DNA from: Carettochelys insculpta
Lineage: Eukaryota > Chordata > Testudines > Carettochelyidae
Assembly: GCF_033958435.1 (NCBI RefSeq)
Contig: NC_134138.1
Span: forward strand, 186,407,298-186,471,297
Direction of reading: 5' to 3'
Length of the DNA: 64,000 bases
Positions 25,380 to 38,700 of the stretch are shown piece by piece. Positions within the stretch are counted from its first letter, which is position 1. The number at the start of each line of letters is the position of its first letter. Both the position numbers and the translations under genes were made by a program. The notes under the pieces were generated by a model, which saw nothing but the letters and a program-made list of their open reading frames with translations, ran no database searches and was not told the DNA's origin.

Positions 25380-28300
25380 GATTTTTGGTATTGCAAAACT
25401 TGTACTTCTAAAAGCTACATGTGATATTTTCTGCAGATTTTTAAATGGTTTTGTTTTTAAGGTAGCAATATTGCCTAGAAACATTGGGCCATGCAAAAAT
25501 TCCATTCTTTCATTACTAGCATATTTTGAAGAAGTAGTAAGAAATATTTTCCATTACCTTGTCCAAAGTAAATTTGGTGTTCCCTATTGAAGGTAGTGAA
25601 ATCTTGTGAGATCCAACAAGTACAAAGTTACTAGTGCGCACAGCATTGGGGCCACTTGGACTGGCCATAGCTGACATGTAGAGAGAAGGAAGGAAAATAT
25701 TAAGATTTGACGTAACACCTGCAGAATTATATAACGAGTTGCTAGGCTCACAGCCCAAAATACCAAGCAGAAGATGCAAAGAACGAAAAGGGAAACATGA
25801 TTATTTTGCTAGTAACTTCACCCTGATTCTGCATGAATGGGGTATGCAAGCCACTGTGGAAGGCAGACGCTCAACATTTATGCAGCGTTGGAGAGAAGCC
25901 ATACAGGACTTCTTCAGAGTCAGGAATATAGACATGTGAAAGGAGCCAATAAAATGCACATTGATACCTTAAAATCCAGTTTTCAGAGTTAGTCTTCCTT
26001 TTTGAAGACTATTACAAAATTATGCAGTATTGCATCTGTTGAGAGCAGAGTCCAATATATGAATTAAAATGCCACAACCCCTTGATTGTTGATTTACTTT
26101 AACACACTTTTCCAAGAAATTAATGCTATAAATATTTGATGCCAGGAGTTAATTTTGGACTTGTACAGTAAAACTCAGCTAGTCACAGCAATAATTTGCA
26201 TATAAATATGGGGCCAGATTCTCAGCTGGTGTAAACTGACATAGGTCCATGACTCACACCAATGGAGAATTCAGTTTGAGATTAACTACAATCCAATCCT
26301 ATTGAGATTATTATTGCTTTTGCTACACTGTGTTAAAGACATCCCCATGGTACAAGAAGCTTAGGTTTTGCTTACCTGGGGTAAGAAGGGTGCTTTTCTG
26401 GAAAGACAGAAAGGTTCATTAGGGAAAGTAAACCAACTAATTTTAGAAGCTTGTTTTATGTAAGCTAAAACCAGTCTTTGACACAGCACCTGAAATTCTA
26501 GATCTCTTAAAAAGAGAGAATATACACTAATTTCACACTTTTTAATGCATTTAGACTAGCCAGCTAGCACACAACTATATGCTGAAAAGGCTTGGATTAA
26601 GCTAGGTAGTTTTGAGTTTCAAGTGAAAGAAGAAAAGTTGTTTGAAGTGGAAAACAATGTTGTTAAGCATGTGTGAACATGGCCTTTAGAAAAGGCAATT
26701 TCAATTTCCAGAAATTATTAGCATATTACATGAATACTTACAGTAGTAATGGATGTCAATAATCTCTTTGGAGTAATAACCTATAACAACAAAACAGCAT
26801 GAAGCCCAAGTATATTTCAGGTTGCACGTTGTTAAAATCAAGTGTAGTTTTAATATACACATGATAAAAATCCTATTCAAATATTTCAGTCTAAAGCAAT
26901 TCTGACTAGTGATTAAGTCTTGTCCTGAGTCAGCCAAGTTTGTTTTCCTATACTGAAGGTCCAATGTTCAATAATTCCACTTAAATATGTAATAAAGTAC
27001 AGACCAAAAAGACAGAAAACAAATTTAAATTTGTTGAAATACGTAAGTATTCATTAACTAGATCTGGACAGCAGGCATTTAAAATTAATATATAAGCCTT
27101 CCATTCATGTGGAAATCTTTAATGCATTTAGCAGCATAACTTCCATCTGTTACACTAGTAAGTTTAGCAGCAGTTGAAATGAGGTATCAAATAACATATA
27201 CTATTGTTAGTAAATGAGTGCCTAATGTTTTTGTAAATTGACACGTCAGGTTGTAAACTTGTTCAATTAACAAACTAAACAAAACCCCCAGGTAGTTAGA
27301 CAAAAATGCATGCATAGTAATGAAGAGCAAGACAAGTCCACCATGACATCTGATGGGAAAAAACCAGATAAGAGTCAGGTGGCTAGAACTCAAAGTTTTC
27401 TAAGTGACTTGACTACTGCAAACTTTCATTAAGCACTGAAATGTATCTACTGAACCATCCTGGTTCTCCCTTTCCTAGGCAACAGAAAATTGCAATTCCA
27501 GTTAACAAGTTAATGCCGTGCTTCTCAAAAGGCTGGTTCTTGGCAAACTGTGAAACTTCCCATAAAACTATGGTACAGGTTGCACCTCCCTGGTCCACAG
27601 CATGATCAAGATCTGACTGGTCCCAAGAAAAAGAATTTGCAACAGGCAAAGACTGATTTTACAAAGTAAAATCTTGGTCTGTTGGGGACCATTCCTCCTC
27701 TCCCTGCTGCAACAAACTTCTGCAACAGAAGTCAGAGCTAAGGAGCTGCAGCACTATTGGGCACTGCGAATGTATGTACTTCACATCTCCAGTCCTAGAT
27801 CTGTACAACAGAGGAGACAGAGTAGGCAAAGGTGAGGGGGTAGGAGGAGAAAGTGCACACAAAGTCTCAAGATCATCCTTATGTGAGGAGGAGGAAGAAA
27901 TTGAAGCTTTAAGAAAAAGGAAATTGACAATCCTTTGATATGACGGCCAACATTTACAGGAACTGAGCAGAAGAACAAGCCTTGTATGTCCTGCAGGAGC
28001 TTAATTTACATAGGCAGGGCAGGGGGCTGGGAAAGAGAATTAAAAACTTTTTGGATGTTTTAAATTAGAGGGTTAAGTGTCTCCTACTCCCCCCACACCT
28101 TCACTAATAGTTAGTTGGCTCTCCCCACCAGTTTTAGCCACACAAAGTTCAGGTCTCATAAATGCAGGAAGGATTATGGTAATCTTTACCAATGTTTAGT
28201 CACCGAAAAATGCCATAGTTAAGTTTTCAGTCTTTGATCTATCATAGTTAACTATTTTCTGAATTTAAAAAAAAAAAAAAAACAAAAACAAAGAGAAAAT

Positions 28301-31300
28301 AAACTGCAGCTGAGTTCTGTCCTGCTTGCTTTATATTGCTTCATTTATTTCTTTTATTTAACTAGTTCATCAGTTCTTTTGTTCACCTTTGACTTATTTG
28401 CCTTCTTCTTCTTATCATTGCCTGTGCCTTCTTTCCTCTGTGCCTGTAAAACAAGGAAGCATTTGAGAAATAGATAGTGCCTGGCTCCCCCCAGTGGCCT
28501 TTTTTAAAAAAATTAAAAATTGAGAGAAACAAGTACATACCAAATGGTAAACTTCAACATTTATTTCAAAGTCACTGGACACATCTTGCCTAAAATAAAG
28601 ACAGTAGGCTACAGTTAAAAGCATTAGTGTCAGTAGTGTTTTTAAAAAGTTCTCTTCAAAAACAGAAGAGTAATTCGCAATAGTTATTCTGAAAGCAATG
28701 TCTATAGTAGTCAAAATGTTACATGTGCATCTAAGATGAAGTGTTAAAGCAGATATTCTTTTAGTACATTGTATTACCCTCCCAGGCAAGCATGATCACG
28801 TCAGACCTTTCCCATCTCTACTATGCACCGGTTTTCAAGAGAGACAGTGTTTCAGCATATGAAGCACGAAAATATTTGAGACTGTAATACATGGACCCTT
28901 GGAATCTATTTTTAGATAGCAAACAAAAGAAGAAAGTGAAATACAGTAGCACCTTCATCATGTAATCATTTTTGGCCCACATGGAAAAGTGATAGTGAGG
29001 TTAAAAAACAAGTTGACCTCTCTTCACTTTCAATTTACACACACATCTTTCAGAATAGTTACTTTTATCATCACCTTGTAATAAGTTTCAGTGCCTTGTA
29101 CGGCTCCTCACGTCTCAGGTTTAAAATTTTAGAATATATATTCACTTTTAATAAGATTGGCAGAATAAATTTTTAAAAGCCGTTTATTTTAACAAAGGCA
29201 TTTTTAGTCAACTTAAGTTTTCAAATTTAAGGAAATTTGCAGGGACGAGAGAAGATCGGACAGAATTATTTAATGACTGACTTAGATTCAAGGATATAAA
29301 AGCTACATAACTAGAGAAAAATCTTCAACATCATCTTGTGTCAAAACAACATAGAATGTAAATATGCTGAAAATCAAGATGCTCAAAACAGCACTTTATG
29401 TGCACAAATAGCGAAGATGACATTCACCACAAAAATGTAATCATTCCAAATCTACTTTAAGTAGTTTATATCCCATCCTAATGTTAGCCCATTAAATTCA
29501 ACTTCAATCCAGCCATTCCTCTAAACAGTTGACAAGTACATAATTAAATTTTAATTAAAAAAGACCAGTGTTGTCAAAGGACAGCAAAACACAAGAAAGG
29601 CTATGAAGAATATCAGTCATTACAGTCAATAGAAAAAAAAAATCTCAGGTAGAGTAAGTCACCTTTCATGTCAATAGTTTTTTTTTGCCCCCCCCCGGAA
29701 AGTTTGTTCTGAATATTTCTGGAATACTTATGCCACAAGACCTCTGAATGTTTGTGGAACACATTAGTTTAGACTAGATTCTTAGGTAACACTCTTCTTC
29801 AAAAGCAAGCTAGCTGAATTCTGCTTATACTCACAAAGTAAATGTTGTAGTAAAAGTAAGTGCATCTCCGCTTAGGGAATTTGCAGTGCTTGCTACAGGA
29901 GTTGCAACCACGTTTTCTGCTCCCGATCGCAACAATATTATGTAGTAGTAGTTTGCTGCTTCTGTGGACAGATTTGAGACAGACAATCATTAAGTACAAT
30001 CCATGCACCCCGTGGAATGAGGACTGCAATTCTACAGTAACGTTATGTCTACGCTACCCTGGAAGAGCAACCTGCCCAGGGTCAATCTTCTGGGGTTTGA
30101 TGTCATGCGTCTAGTACAGATGCGCACAGTCAACCCCTCAACTTCCTTGCCAATCTGGACAACCAAGTTAGCTGAGCGCAGATACGTCATTTTAGCTACA
30201 CAATTGCCATAGCAGTCCAGCTTCAGGTTTTACCAGTTAAGATATGGTCTGGGTAGTTCGACGTGGTCTTACCCTAACTCACTACATTCCAGAAGATGGA
30301 ATGGATCTTGTCAGAGTTCAGATTTCATCTCCTTAACTCTCCAGGCCTCTGCTACTGCTCTGTTCTGTTCTCTTGATAGTGTGGCTACCCAGTCTGCATA
30401 CTAACTTCCTGGCTTATTAACCATCCCCTTTCTGCCTACTTCTGTAGACAAATGGAGTACATAATGTCATCCAGTTACTTTGTATCTCTTCTCCACAAAA
30501 AGGAAATTAAGAGGAAGCTGTAGGCACATATGAGCAGGGAAAGGAGGCAACACAAGAATCCTGGGCATGTGCTGCAGCATCCATGTGTTTGCTGCAGTCG
30601 AAGTGTCGAGCTCTATGGCATTTTGGTAAAACACCAAGCTGCACAGGTGCATAGAGTCCATGTGACCCAAAATGAGAGGCACCTTTAAACAGTTCCTTCA
30701 GTTGCTAAGCCAACTTTTCACAGCTGTCTGTGCCTGAAGAGAAAGCTTGAGAATATTTTCATTGTCTGATATTCACACAATTCTAAGGCATAATCTACAC
30801 TACAAGATAAAATATATTTATTAAAAATTGATTTTGTAATGCAGGATTTTATAAATTTGAATTTGACCATCTTCACCTCCTCAAAATTCACTTTATTGCA
30901 GCCACACCTCTATCCACAAACACTGACTATTGCAGAAGTGCACTGTGGGAACCTATCCCAGAGTTCCCTCACCCCCATAGCATTCTAGGTATTTTCACTG
31001 GTGCATCCTGGAAAAAAATGCCCCTCTCTTACAACGAATGGTATGAATTTTTGTTCTATGACCCTAAGAATACTTGTCCCACAACCCCAGAAAGGTAAAA
31101 GAGGAAAATTGTGGCCTTAAGATGACTCAGCAGGGGCCACTGTAGCACCTCTGAAGCAAATCTTATGCTCCCGAAGGCCCTGACTTCAATCTATTCCCCA
31201 ATGAAGCACCAACAAAAAGGACAAATACCACTTCTGAAACATCCACTAGCAACTCAGAAACACCCTTCCAGACTGCTTAAATAGTAGAAACTATGCAAGC

Positions 31301-32719
31301 AGGAAGAGTGCTTTCATCAGTGCTGGATCCATGTTGCTGATTCCAGTTACAGGGAATGCACAGACCCCAAAATGATTCAGCTGGATGCGATGGTGAGCTA
31401 AGAGCACTTCCAGTCAAGTTCTGTGGAATGGACAGACAAATTCTCCCACAACAGAACAACATGAATCAAGCCCTAGAGCAGCTGTATCCAAGTGTTGCTG
31501 CAAAACCCCTGGAATACACCCCCAGGATCAGTGTCTTTAATTATGCCTGTGCAGCGCAATATGAATATTATCAACTGCATGAGGCTCATGTAGCAACAGA
31601 GAATGGATGCTCAAAAGTAGTCTTGGAAAGAACAATTTTCAGGCAAGGGTCCCACAGATCTGGGTTTATTTTGCATTGTAGACATTCCTATGGATGTTTA
31701 AGTACCTTACTTGAGTTTATAAAAACAGGCAAGAGAAGATTCAACAACAACTACAAACAGCCCAAAAAAAGGCCAGGGATCTCATTTTCTCTTCCTACTT
31801 CAAGACAGGCCATTTCCAGGGGTGCTCAGATATTACAACAAATGCTGTTCAGAGAACTTAAAAAGTTTAACTAAAACCAAGTTTGTGTTGCAGTCACTAC
31901 CATCACCGGCTGAAACACCATGGCATTTGTGGGAAACGCCAACAACTACAAAAATTAAAATGCAGGCAAAGCAGGCTAGATATATTTATGCTACAGCTGG
32001 CCCCCTTACCTGGTTTCTGAACTGTACTGCAGACAAAGTCAGCTTTCAGAGGTAGTCGCATTTCTGAAAGAGTAACAGATCCCCGGGATGGAGCAAATTC
32101 GCCAGGTGTAGAAGTAGTTTTAAGTTTTTTGCTGTGAGGTCCTGTGTTTTTTAATCTATTGAGCTCTTCAAGCAAAGCTTTTCTCTTTTCAGCTGTGAAG
32201 AGAGATTATTTATTGGAATAGGGGGAAAAAGCTCAAGTGTAAAGTGAATGTAGCCAAGTATCCTTTGCTATCCATACCTTTACTGAATTAAGCATACCAT
32301 TCTGAAGTATTTCTGAGGACAGAGTCCCAGTATACAAGAGGAAATTGAGAATATAGTGGACAGATAAAAGGGCAAGTGACCTTTAGCCACCAAATCACCT
32401 CCTCCTTTCAAAAATGGGATTAAAACTATTCCCTAATAACCAAAGAGAGTAAGAGAGTGTCAGAATTGGATTTTCCTGAGCTTATTCCTCTTAATGCTTC
32501 AAACAGTCAGAAATTGTTCTGCAATTTAAGGAATTAGTCTGAATATTAGCCTCTTTTAAAGACATACTTGCAAGAAGGAGAAGTCTCTCTGCTTCAGCTT
32601 CTTCTTGGGAGCCTTTTCCATGTTCCTCATCAATACAGCAGTTCAGAGCTTGGCTGGCCTGATGAATCACAGTCTGTTGCAAACTGATCTCATTATTCAG
32701 CTCCTAATATAGCCCCATA

Positions 32720-32750
<31 letters not shown>

Positions 32751-35700
32751 GGATGTTACAAAAGAATTCTACAAGAATTCTACTCTTTGATCTAGTATCT
32801 AAGAGGAAAATACTTAGAAAGGCATTTTCTTTAAATCTCCAATCTGTAAGAATATAGCTAGACAACTATAAAGCTGTAGGATGAATCACAACAGCTCACA
32901 AGGGTCTCTCTTCCCTTCTATCATTGCCGACATTTTAAACGTGACAAGGCAACAAGTGGAGAGTGTTTTAGGAGTTATCTTCAGAAGGGCTGCTCGCCAA
33001 AAGTCATAATACACATGGTGGAAAGATACTGAAGGATTTGTAGCAGAGAGCAATGTTAAAAGCCTCATTCCATCTGCAATTAAGAGTTCTGCATAGACCT
33101 AGAAATGGCAGTATTGTAGATTAGTGAGACCAAACAAGAATGACCAGAGTCACGCACTCTCCAGATTACTGGCCCACAAGTAATGGCCTCACACGGAACA
33201 GCATCCATTAATTATACTGAACTGTGTGTCAGATTATGCTGTATTTGTCCTGTCTAACATGAGTCCTAAAATTGGATAATATACCTCAATTTTGTCTGCC
33301 TAAGCAATCTCTGTATGTGCCACAGTTAACGGAACAACAACGCATGAGCACAGAAGTGGTTTTTTAAGTTACACATACCTGAATTTTCTGTTTAACATTA
33401 ACTTGATCAGCGGTTCCATTCCTTTTCACTTCTAGTTTAGAAGCAACATCTTCTTTGCGAACAATCACTTGTTTTATTGAAGGACGGTCTGTTTCTTTAA
33501 ATCTTTGAGATCGGTAAGCATCAATGCTTTTTTAAAAAGAAAAAAGTGTAAGATACATACAATATTTTTTAGGGCTTGTCCAACACAGCTTTTTACACTA
33601 AAACACTGATGCTTTGGTCCACACTTTCTAATCAATGCCCTGGTAATCACATTTAGAGGGAAGTGATTTTATTGCAACTTCCCATCCAGATTAAAGGTTG
33701 TGGCAATATAAAAAAGTAGCTTTAAAATTTTTTGAATAAAAACAGAGGCTTTTGGTAAAAGCTTAATTGGCAGCTGGGATCATCTCTTAGCATGTCACTA
33801 CTATTGCAGGGTCCCCTCTGGCATTGTTAGCATCTGGTTCTTCTTGGTTCTCTGCCTTTTTACACAGCTTATATTTCCATGAGGACTGAAATATTTTGGT
33901 TTAACTAAAAACTTAAAAAAAAAAAAAAAGCTTTCTTGGTGAATTTAATGGCTTGCAATATATACCTTAAACCTCTATGAAAGTAAGATTACTTCAATGA
34001 TATAGCTATGAAAGGGCTGCTTGAAGAATTTATCTGTTTAGGTGACATACGAATGGCCATATGGGTCAGACCAGAGGTCCACCTAGCCCAGTATCCTGTC
34101 TTCCAACAGAGGCCAATGACTGATGCCCCACACAGAGTGAACAGAACAGGTAATCACCAAAGCAATCCCTCTCCTAAACATCCATTTCCAACCTCTGACA
34201 GAGGGAGGTTAGGGACACCATTCCTATCTACCCTCATTAACATCCATTGATGGACCTAACCTCCATGAATGTATCTAGTTCTTTTCTGAATCACGTTAAA
34301 AAGTCTTGGTCTTCACCACCCCCTCTGGCAAGGAGTTCCACAGGCTGACTATGCACTAGGTGACCAAAAACCTCCTATTGTTAGTTTTAATCCTGCTACC
34401 CATTAAATTTCATTTGGCAACCCCTAGTTGTTGTATTATGGGAAGATTTAAGTTACGATTTAGGGTAGATTTAAGTTTTTTCCAAGACTTCTCTCTAACC
34501 AGGAGAGGCACAGTTTAGTGAATCCAGATGTTTCCATAATGACTTGATTTGCATGTTTAAGGTTCAGCCAAAGACACTGAAAACGTGTTACCTATATAGA
34601 AGGCTCTGATCATCTGACAAGGAGCCAAAACTGCCTCCAGATCCTGCTCTTGGGAACCGTGTCCTTTCGAATTTGCCAGAATTTGGACTTTCATCACTTA
34701 CACTGCTGATCTCAGTAACTGACCTACTAGGTGATGCAAAAACCTGGGAAAAAAAATAAAGCACTTATGCATTGTAAATAATTAGCCAATTAAACATGGC
34801 TTACTCTCTCCCCACTACCTTTATTTACTCTTCTCATGCATTTCCTCTGAGTAAGCAACCCCTCACCTATATTTACCTTTCCATAAAAGAAGAACTATTT
34901 GAATGGTCCTTTGCATATACTTTCAGGATATATAAAGGAAAGATAAAGGAAAGGCAAAGAACAATGCATTGACACTTTAACAGGTGGATTGAAAGTTGCA
35001 TACATCAAGTTAGTCTTTAATAACATGCTACTGTCAGTATCCACTAGCAGTAAACACAAACCCTTAAAACATAAGGGTAGATGAAGTATCTTACTCAATA
35101 ATTGGTTCTGTTATATTTTGTTCTGATGAGACAACACTATGTAGAACCGGAAATAATTTACTGCGTTCTAACTGATGCCCGGAAACGGGAGAGTCATCAA
35201 TCCTTATGCAGCCAGCATTCCCACCAAACACTAATAGGAGTTCTGGCTAAGTAGAATCATTAAAGGAAAGGCAAGCACTTGACTAGTATTGTGGTTTAAC
35301 AAAAAGCAGTGAGCCAAATAATGTTTCTTTTCTAGTTGTACTTTAAACCCTATGTAAGGGTTTCACTTTTCTTTAGTGTTTGATCAAGTTCATTTTTGTT
35401 ATGCAAGTCAAACACCAACCTGTAAATATCCTGTAAACTATGACCCCAGAAATACACGTTTTTAGAAAGTTTTCCTGCTGTTATAGTTTTTCCACCAATA
35501 TACTGTGGTTTCACTAGCTGAAGGTCGGAGAAATCCAGGGTTCAGTATGAGGTGCTGACAAAACAAGCAGATAGTGGCACACCTACACTACGAGATAAAT
35601 TTGAATTTAAGGCAGTTAGTGCAATATTAAAACAGTGTCTTCACTGTAAGTACCATTAGTTAAAGTTAGGGAGCATTAATAGTGATATAAACATTGTCGG

Positions 35701-38700
35701 TGTTGGTTCGGTGTTGCATCAAGTTTGAATTTAAAATTTTGAATAAAGGTCAGCGTGAGCGCACCATATCTCAAAACTGAATTTGTTAGCTTCCAGAAGT
35801 GTCCCGTATGTATCCCACAGAGCTACACGGTTATCCTCTACACACATGGCCACTGCACTCCAGCTGCAAAGGAAGGTCACATGAAGACTGCGAATTTGAA
35901 TTCGAATTCATCAGCACCCAGTCCCTGAAATAAAAAGTGTTCCCATAACAAAAAATTTCTTTTACCCATTGCATCACACCACATCAGTACCATGGAATCA
36001 GTAGCCATCTCCTTGAATCACAAGCACTCAGGGTAGTGATCTGCATAGTAGTTCTCAGGCTCGCAAAAGACCTCCAGCACGGACTCATCGGGAGATTCTG
36101 GATTTTCTTGCAGTTTGGGGAATCAGTGGTGATCAGACTTCATGTGTCCCAGAGAAAAACAACATTATGATAAGATCTCACAGTTGATGACTACCAGAGG
36201 TTGCTCCCAGGACTCTACGCAATGCCGGGTAAAGGTGAAAGAACTCCAGCAGGCCTATCACAGAGTCCAGGAAGCCAACCAGCGTTCCAGGTCATCTCCA
36301 CAGACATGCCACTATTAGGAACAGATGCATGTGCTTCTTGTGAGGGTCTCATCATCATATTACCTACTTTTCATTAAGACAGTTGTGGAGGCCCTGGTCT
36401 GGAGTCCAGGGTGACCCAAGAGGAGTTGGAGGGCCAGGAGGAAGAGGACAATGGAGAGGATGGGGGCAACCAGCAGGAGCCTGAGGAAGTTCTTCCTGAC
36501 AGACTGGGGCTCTTTGTTCTAGAACTGGAACTGGTCCCCCCTCCCCATGACAGTCCCCTATACCAAGAACTGGTCTGGTAATTTTTTTTTTCCTGAATGC
36601 AAGAAGCAGGTTTCAGGTGGGTATAGGTATACGTACAGATTTTCTGTGGATCTGTGCCCATCAGAACAGCATGTTAATATTTCTGGGAGTGGAGCACTGA
36701 TTCTTTTTTGGAGATCTCCACGAATACCTTGTCCAAGTACTCTTGTATTTTCTGCACCAGATTTCTGGCCAGGCATCAGGTAGCTTCCACTGTAGCACAC
36801 CTTGCTGTACCAGTCAACCAGGTAGCGACCTGGAGTCCTGGTACCACACAGCATTCTGGCAAATTTTCCTGGCTTGTGGTCAGACAGGATGAGCAGCTCT
36901 TCTTTGTCAAAATGTTAGTTTTAGGAGGGTGATGTCTTATTTAGCAACCTAGAGAAGCACAGGAATGTAGACCAGATTGTCTTGCAATGCTTCCCGGCCT
37001 TTTACACTTCCCTGGAGCACGCTGCCGCAAACCCTTTCCTCTTTCCCCTTGCTATGTAGTGGGGACATTAGTTTCTTAAAGGTCCAAAGGGGTCAATAAG
37101 CTTCTAAACCTCTTTTCAATGGTCAAAAGGTACATTCAACTGCCATTCTGCACTTGCTGAGTCGTGATTGAAGTTTTCCTTGTTGCAGTCCATAGCTCCT
37201 GTATAGGGTTTCATAAGCCAAGGGAGCAGAGGGTAAGCAGGGTTGCCCAATATTACAGTAGGCATCTCCACATCGCCAATATTGATTTTCCAGTCTGGGG
37301 AAAAAAGCCTGCAGGAGCTTTCTGCACAGCCCAGAATTTCAGAAGATGGGGCATAATGAACCTTTCCAGACCATCCCACGATGATGTTGGTGAAGTGACA
37401 ATTGTGATCTACCAATGCCGACAATACCATGGAGAAGTACCCCATTCTACTTATATACTCAGAGGGCAGGTGGTCTGGGGCCATGATGAGGATGAGTGCC
37501 ATCTATTGTCCCACTACAGTTAAGAAACCCTTAGCCAGCAAAGCCATCCACTATGGTCTGTACATCTCACCAGGGTCACAGTCTTCCTGAAGGATGTCAA
37601 CAGACTGCATTGGCTACCTACATCACCACTGCCCCCACTGTAGATCTGTCCACTCCGAACTGATTTGCCACTGATCAGCAATAGTTGGGCACTGCAAACT
37701 TCCAGAGTAATTGTCACTCACTTCTGAACTGTTAAAGCCTGCCTCGTTCTTGTGTTGTGTGCGAACTTCAGGGTGGGCGCCAGCACATCAAAGTTCAATA
37801 AAAGTTGCCTTGCATATGTGAAATTTCTGCAGCCACTGCTCTTCATCTTAGGACTCCAAAATGATGAGGTCTCACCTGTGTGCGCTTGTCTCCGAGTCCA
37901 AAACTACCGTTCCACTGTCACCAATGCATTCAGGGCAGCCAGCAGTTGAGAGTTCTTGGACCACAGTAGAAAGATTCCCTCTTCAAAACCTTCATCATCA
38001 TCATCGTCATCAACCATCACATTACTTTGTAAATCAACAGAAAAATTTGCACGACCATCCGTGAAGTTGCAATGACTTGAAGCATTTGAAGGTCCAGGAT
38101 TGCGCTAGCATTGTCCCCTGTTTGTTTTTGCATGATTACTGGGTGCTCTGAATTCTGGGATAGCAACATCAAAACACTCACAAGCAACTAGGTGTAAGGC
38201 ACTCTGGGATAGGTACCTACAATGCATTGCTCATGCAGTCAAACTTAGATAAGGCAATGGGGACAATGAAACTCGGACAAGGAGAAACAGCTGAATTTCC
38301 AGAAGGTTTGTGGATACTTAAAATTGGAGTTCATAATATCAAGGTTAAGAAATTGAATTTATTAAAAAAGTCAAATTTATCTCGTAGTGTAGATTTAGCC
38401 TACGTATTAGTTTTGTCCCCACTACCTCCAACCTGAAAAGCCCTTGGATTTCTTTTAGCAAACAAGTAACATGAATAATCTTGGGGCTGTTCCATTTCTA
38501 CAAAGTTGTTTGTTATGAAGAAATTGAAGTTAAGAAATGAAAGGAAAGCTTTATGTTGATAACATGCAGCCAAGTCAGACATAAAACAGCAGCTATTAAA
38601 CTGAGAGGGATTGCAGGTAATCACACAACAGTGCCACAGTGAGTTACCATACCCTCCTTCCCACCGTGCAATCATGCTCTCACACCACTAGACATGGCAA

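Larger units (their letters stand above)
22686..25557. other. ANLN intron 20, distal half
   Basis: AT-rich with one dispersed repeat (24520-24648) and the A40 run. The 81-codon and 102-codon minus-strand open frames near 23617 and 23924 do not resemble anillin or a known domain. Confidence 0.6.
35576..38400. mobile_element. PIF/Harbinger-type DNA transposon, decayed, in ANLN intron 10
   Basis: Ends are inverted repeats: 35582-35605 reads CTACACTACGAGATAAATTTG and its reverse complement ends the element at 38371-38393, inside slightly longer GGC...-type ends. It contains a minus-strand Harbinger transposase remnant and a plus-strand acidic remnant resembling the Myb/SANT-like partner protein, the two genes typical of Harbinger. 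No clear target duplication could be read. About 2.8 kb. Confidence 0.82.

Noticed and set aside
31356..31874. A 172-codon plus-strand frame in intron 14
   Set aside because: No recognised domain, antisense to ANLN, and adjacent to a decayed transposon end. I could not connect it with a known protein.
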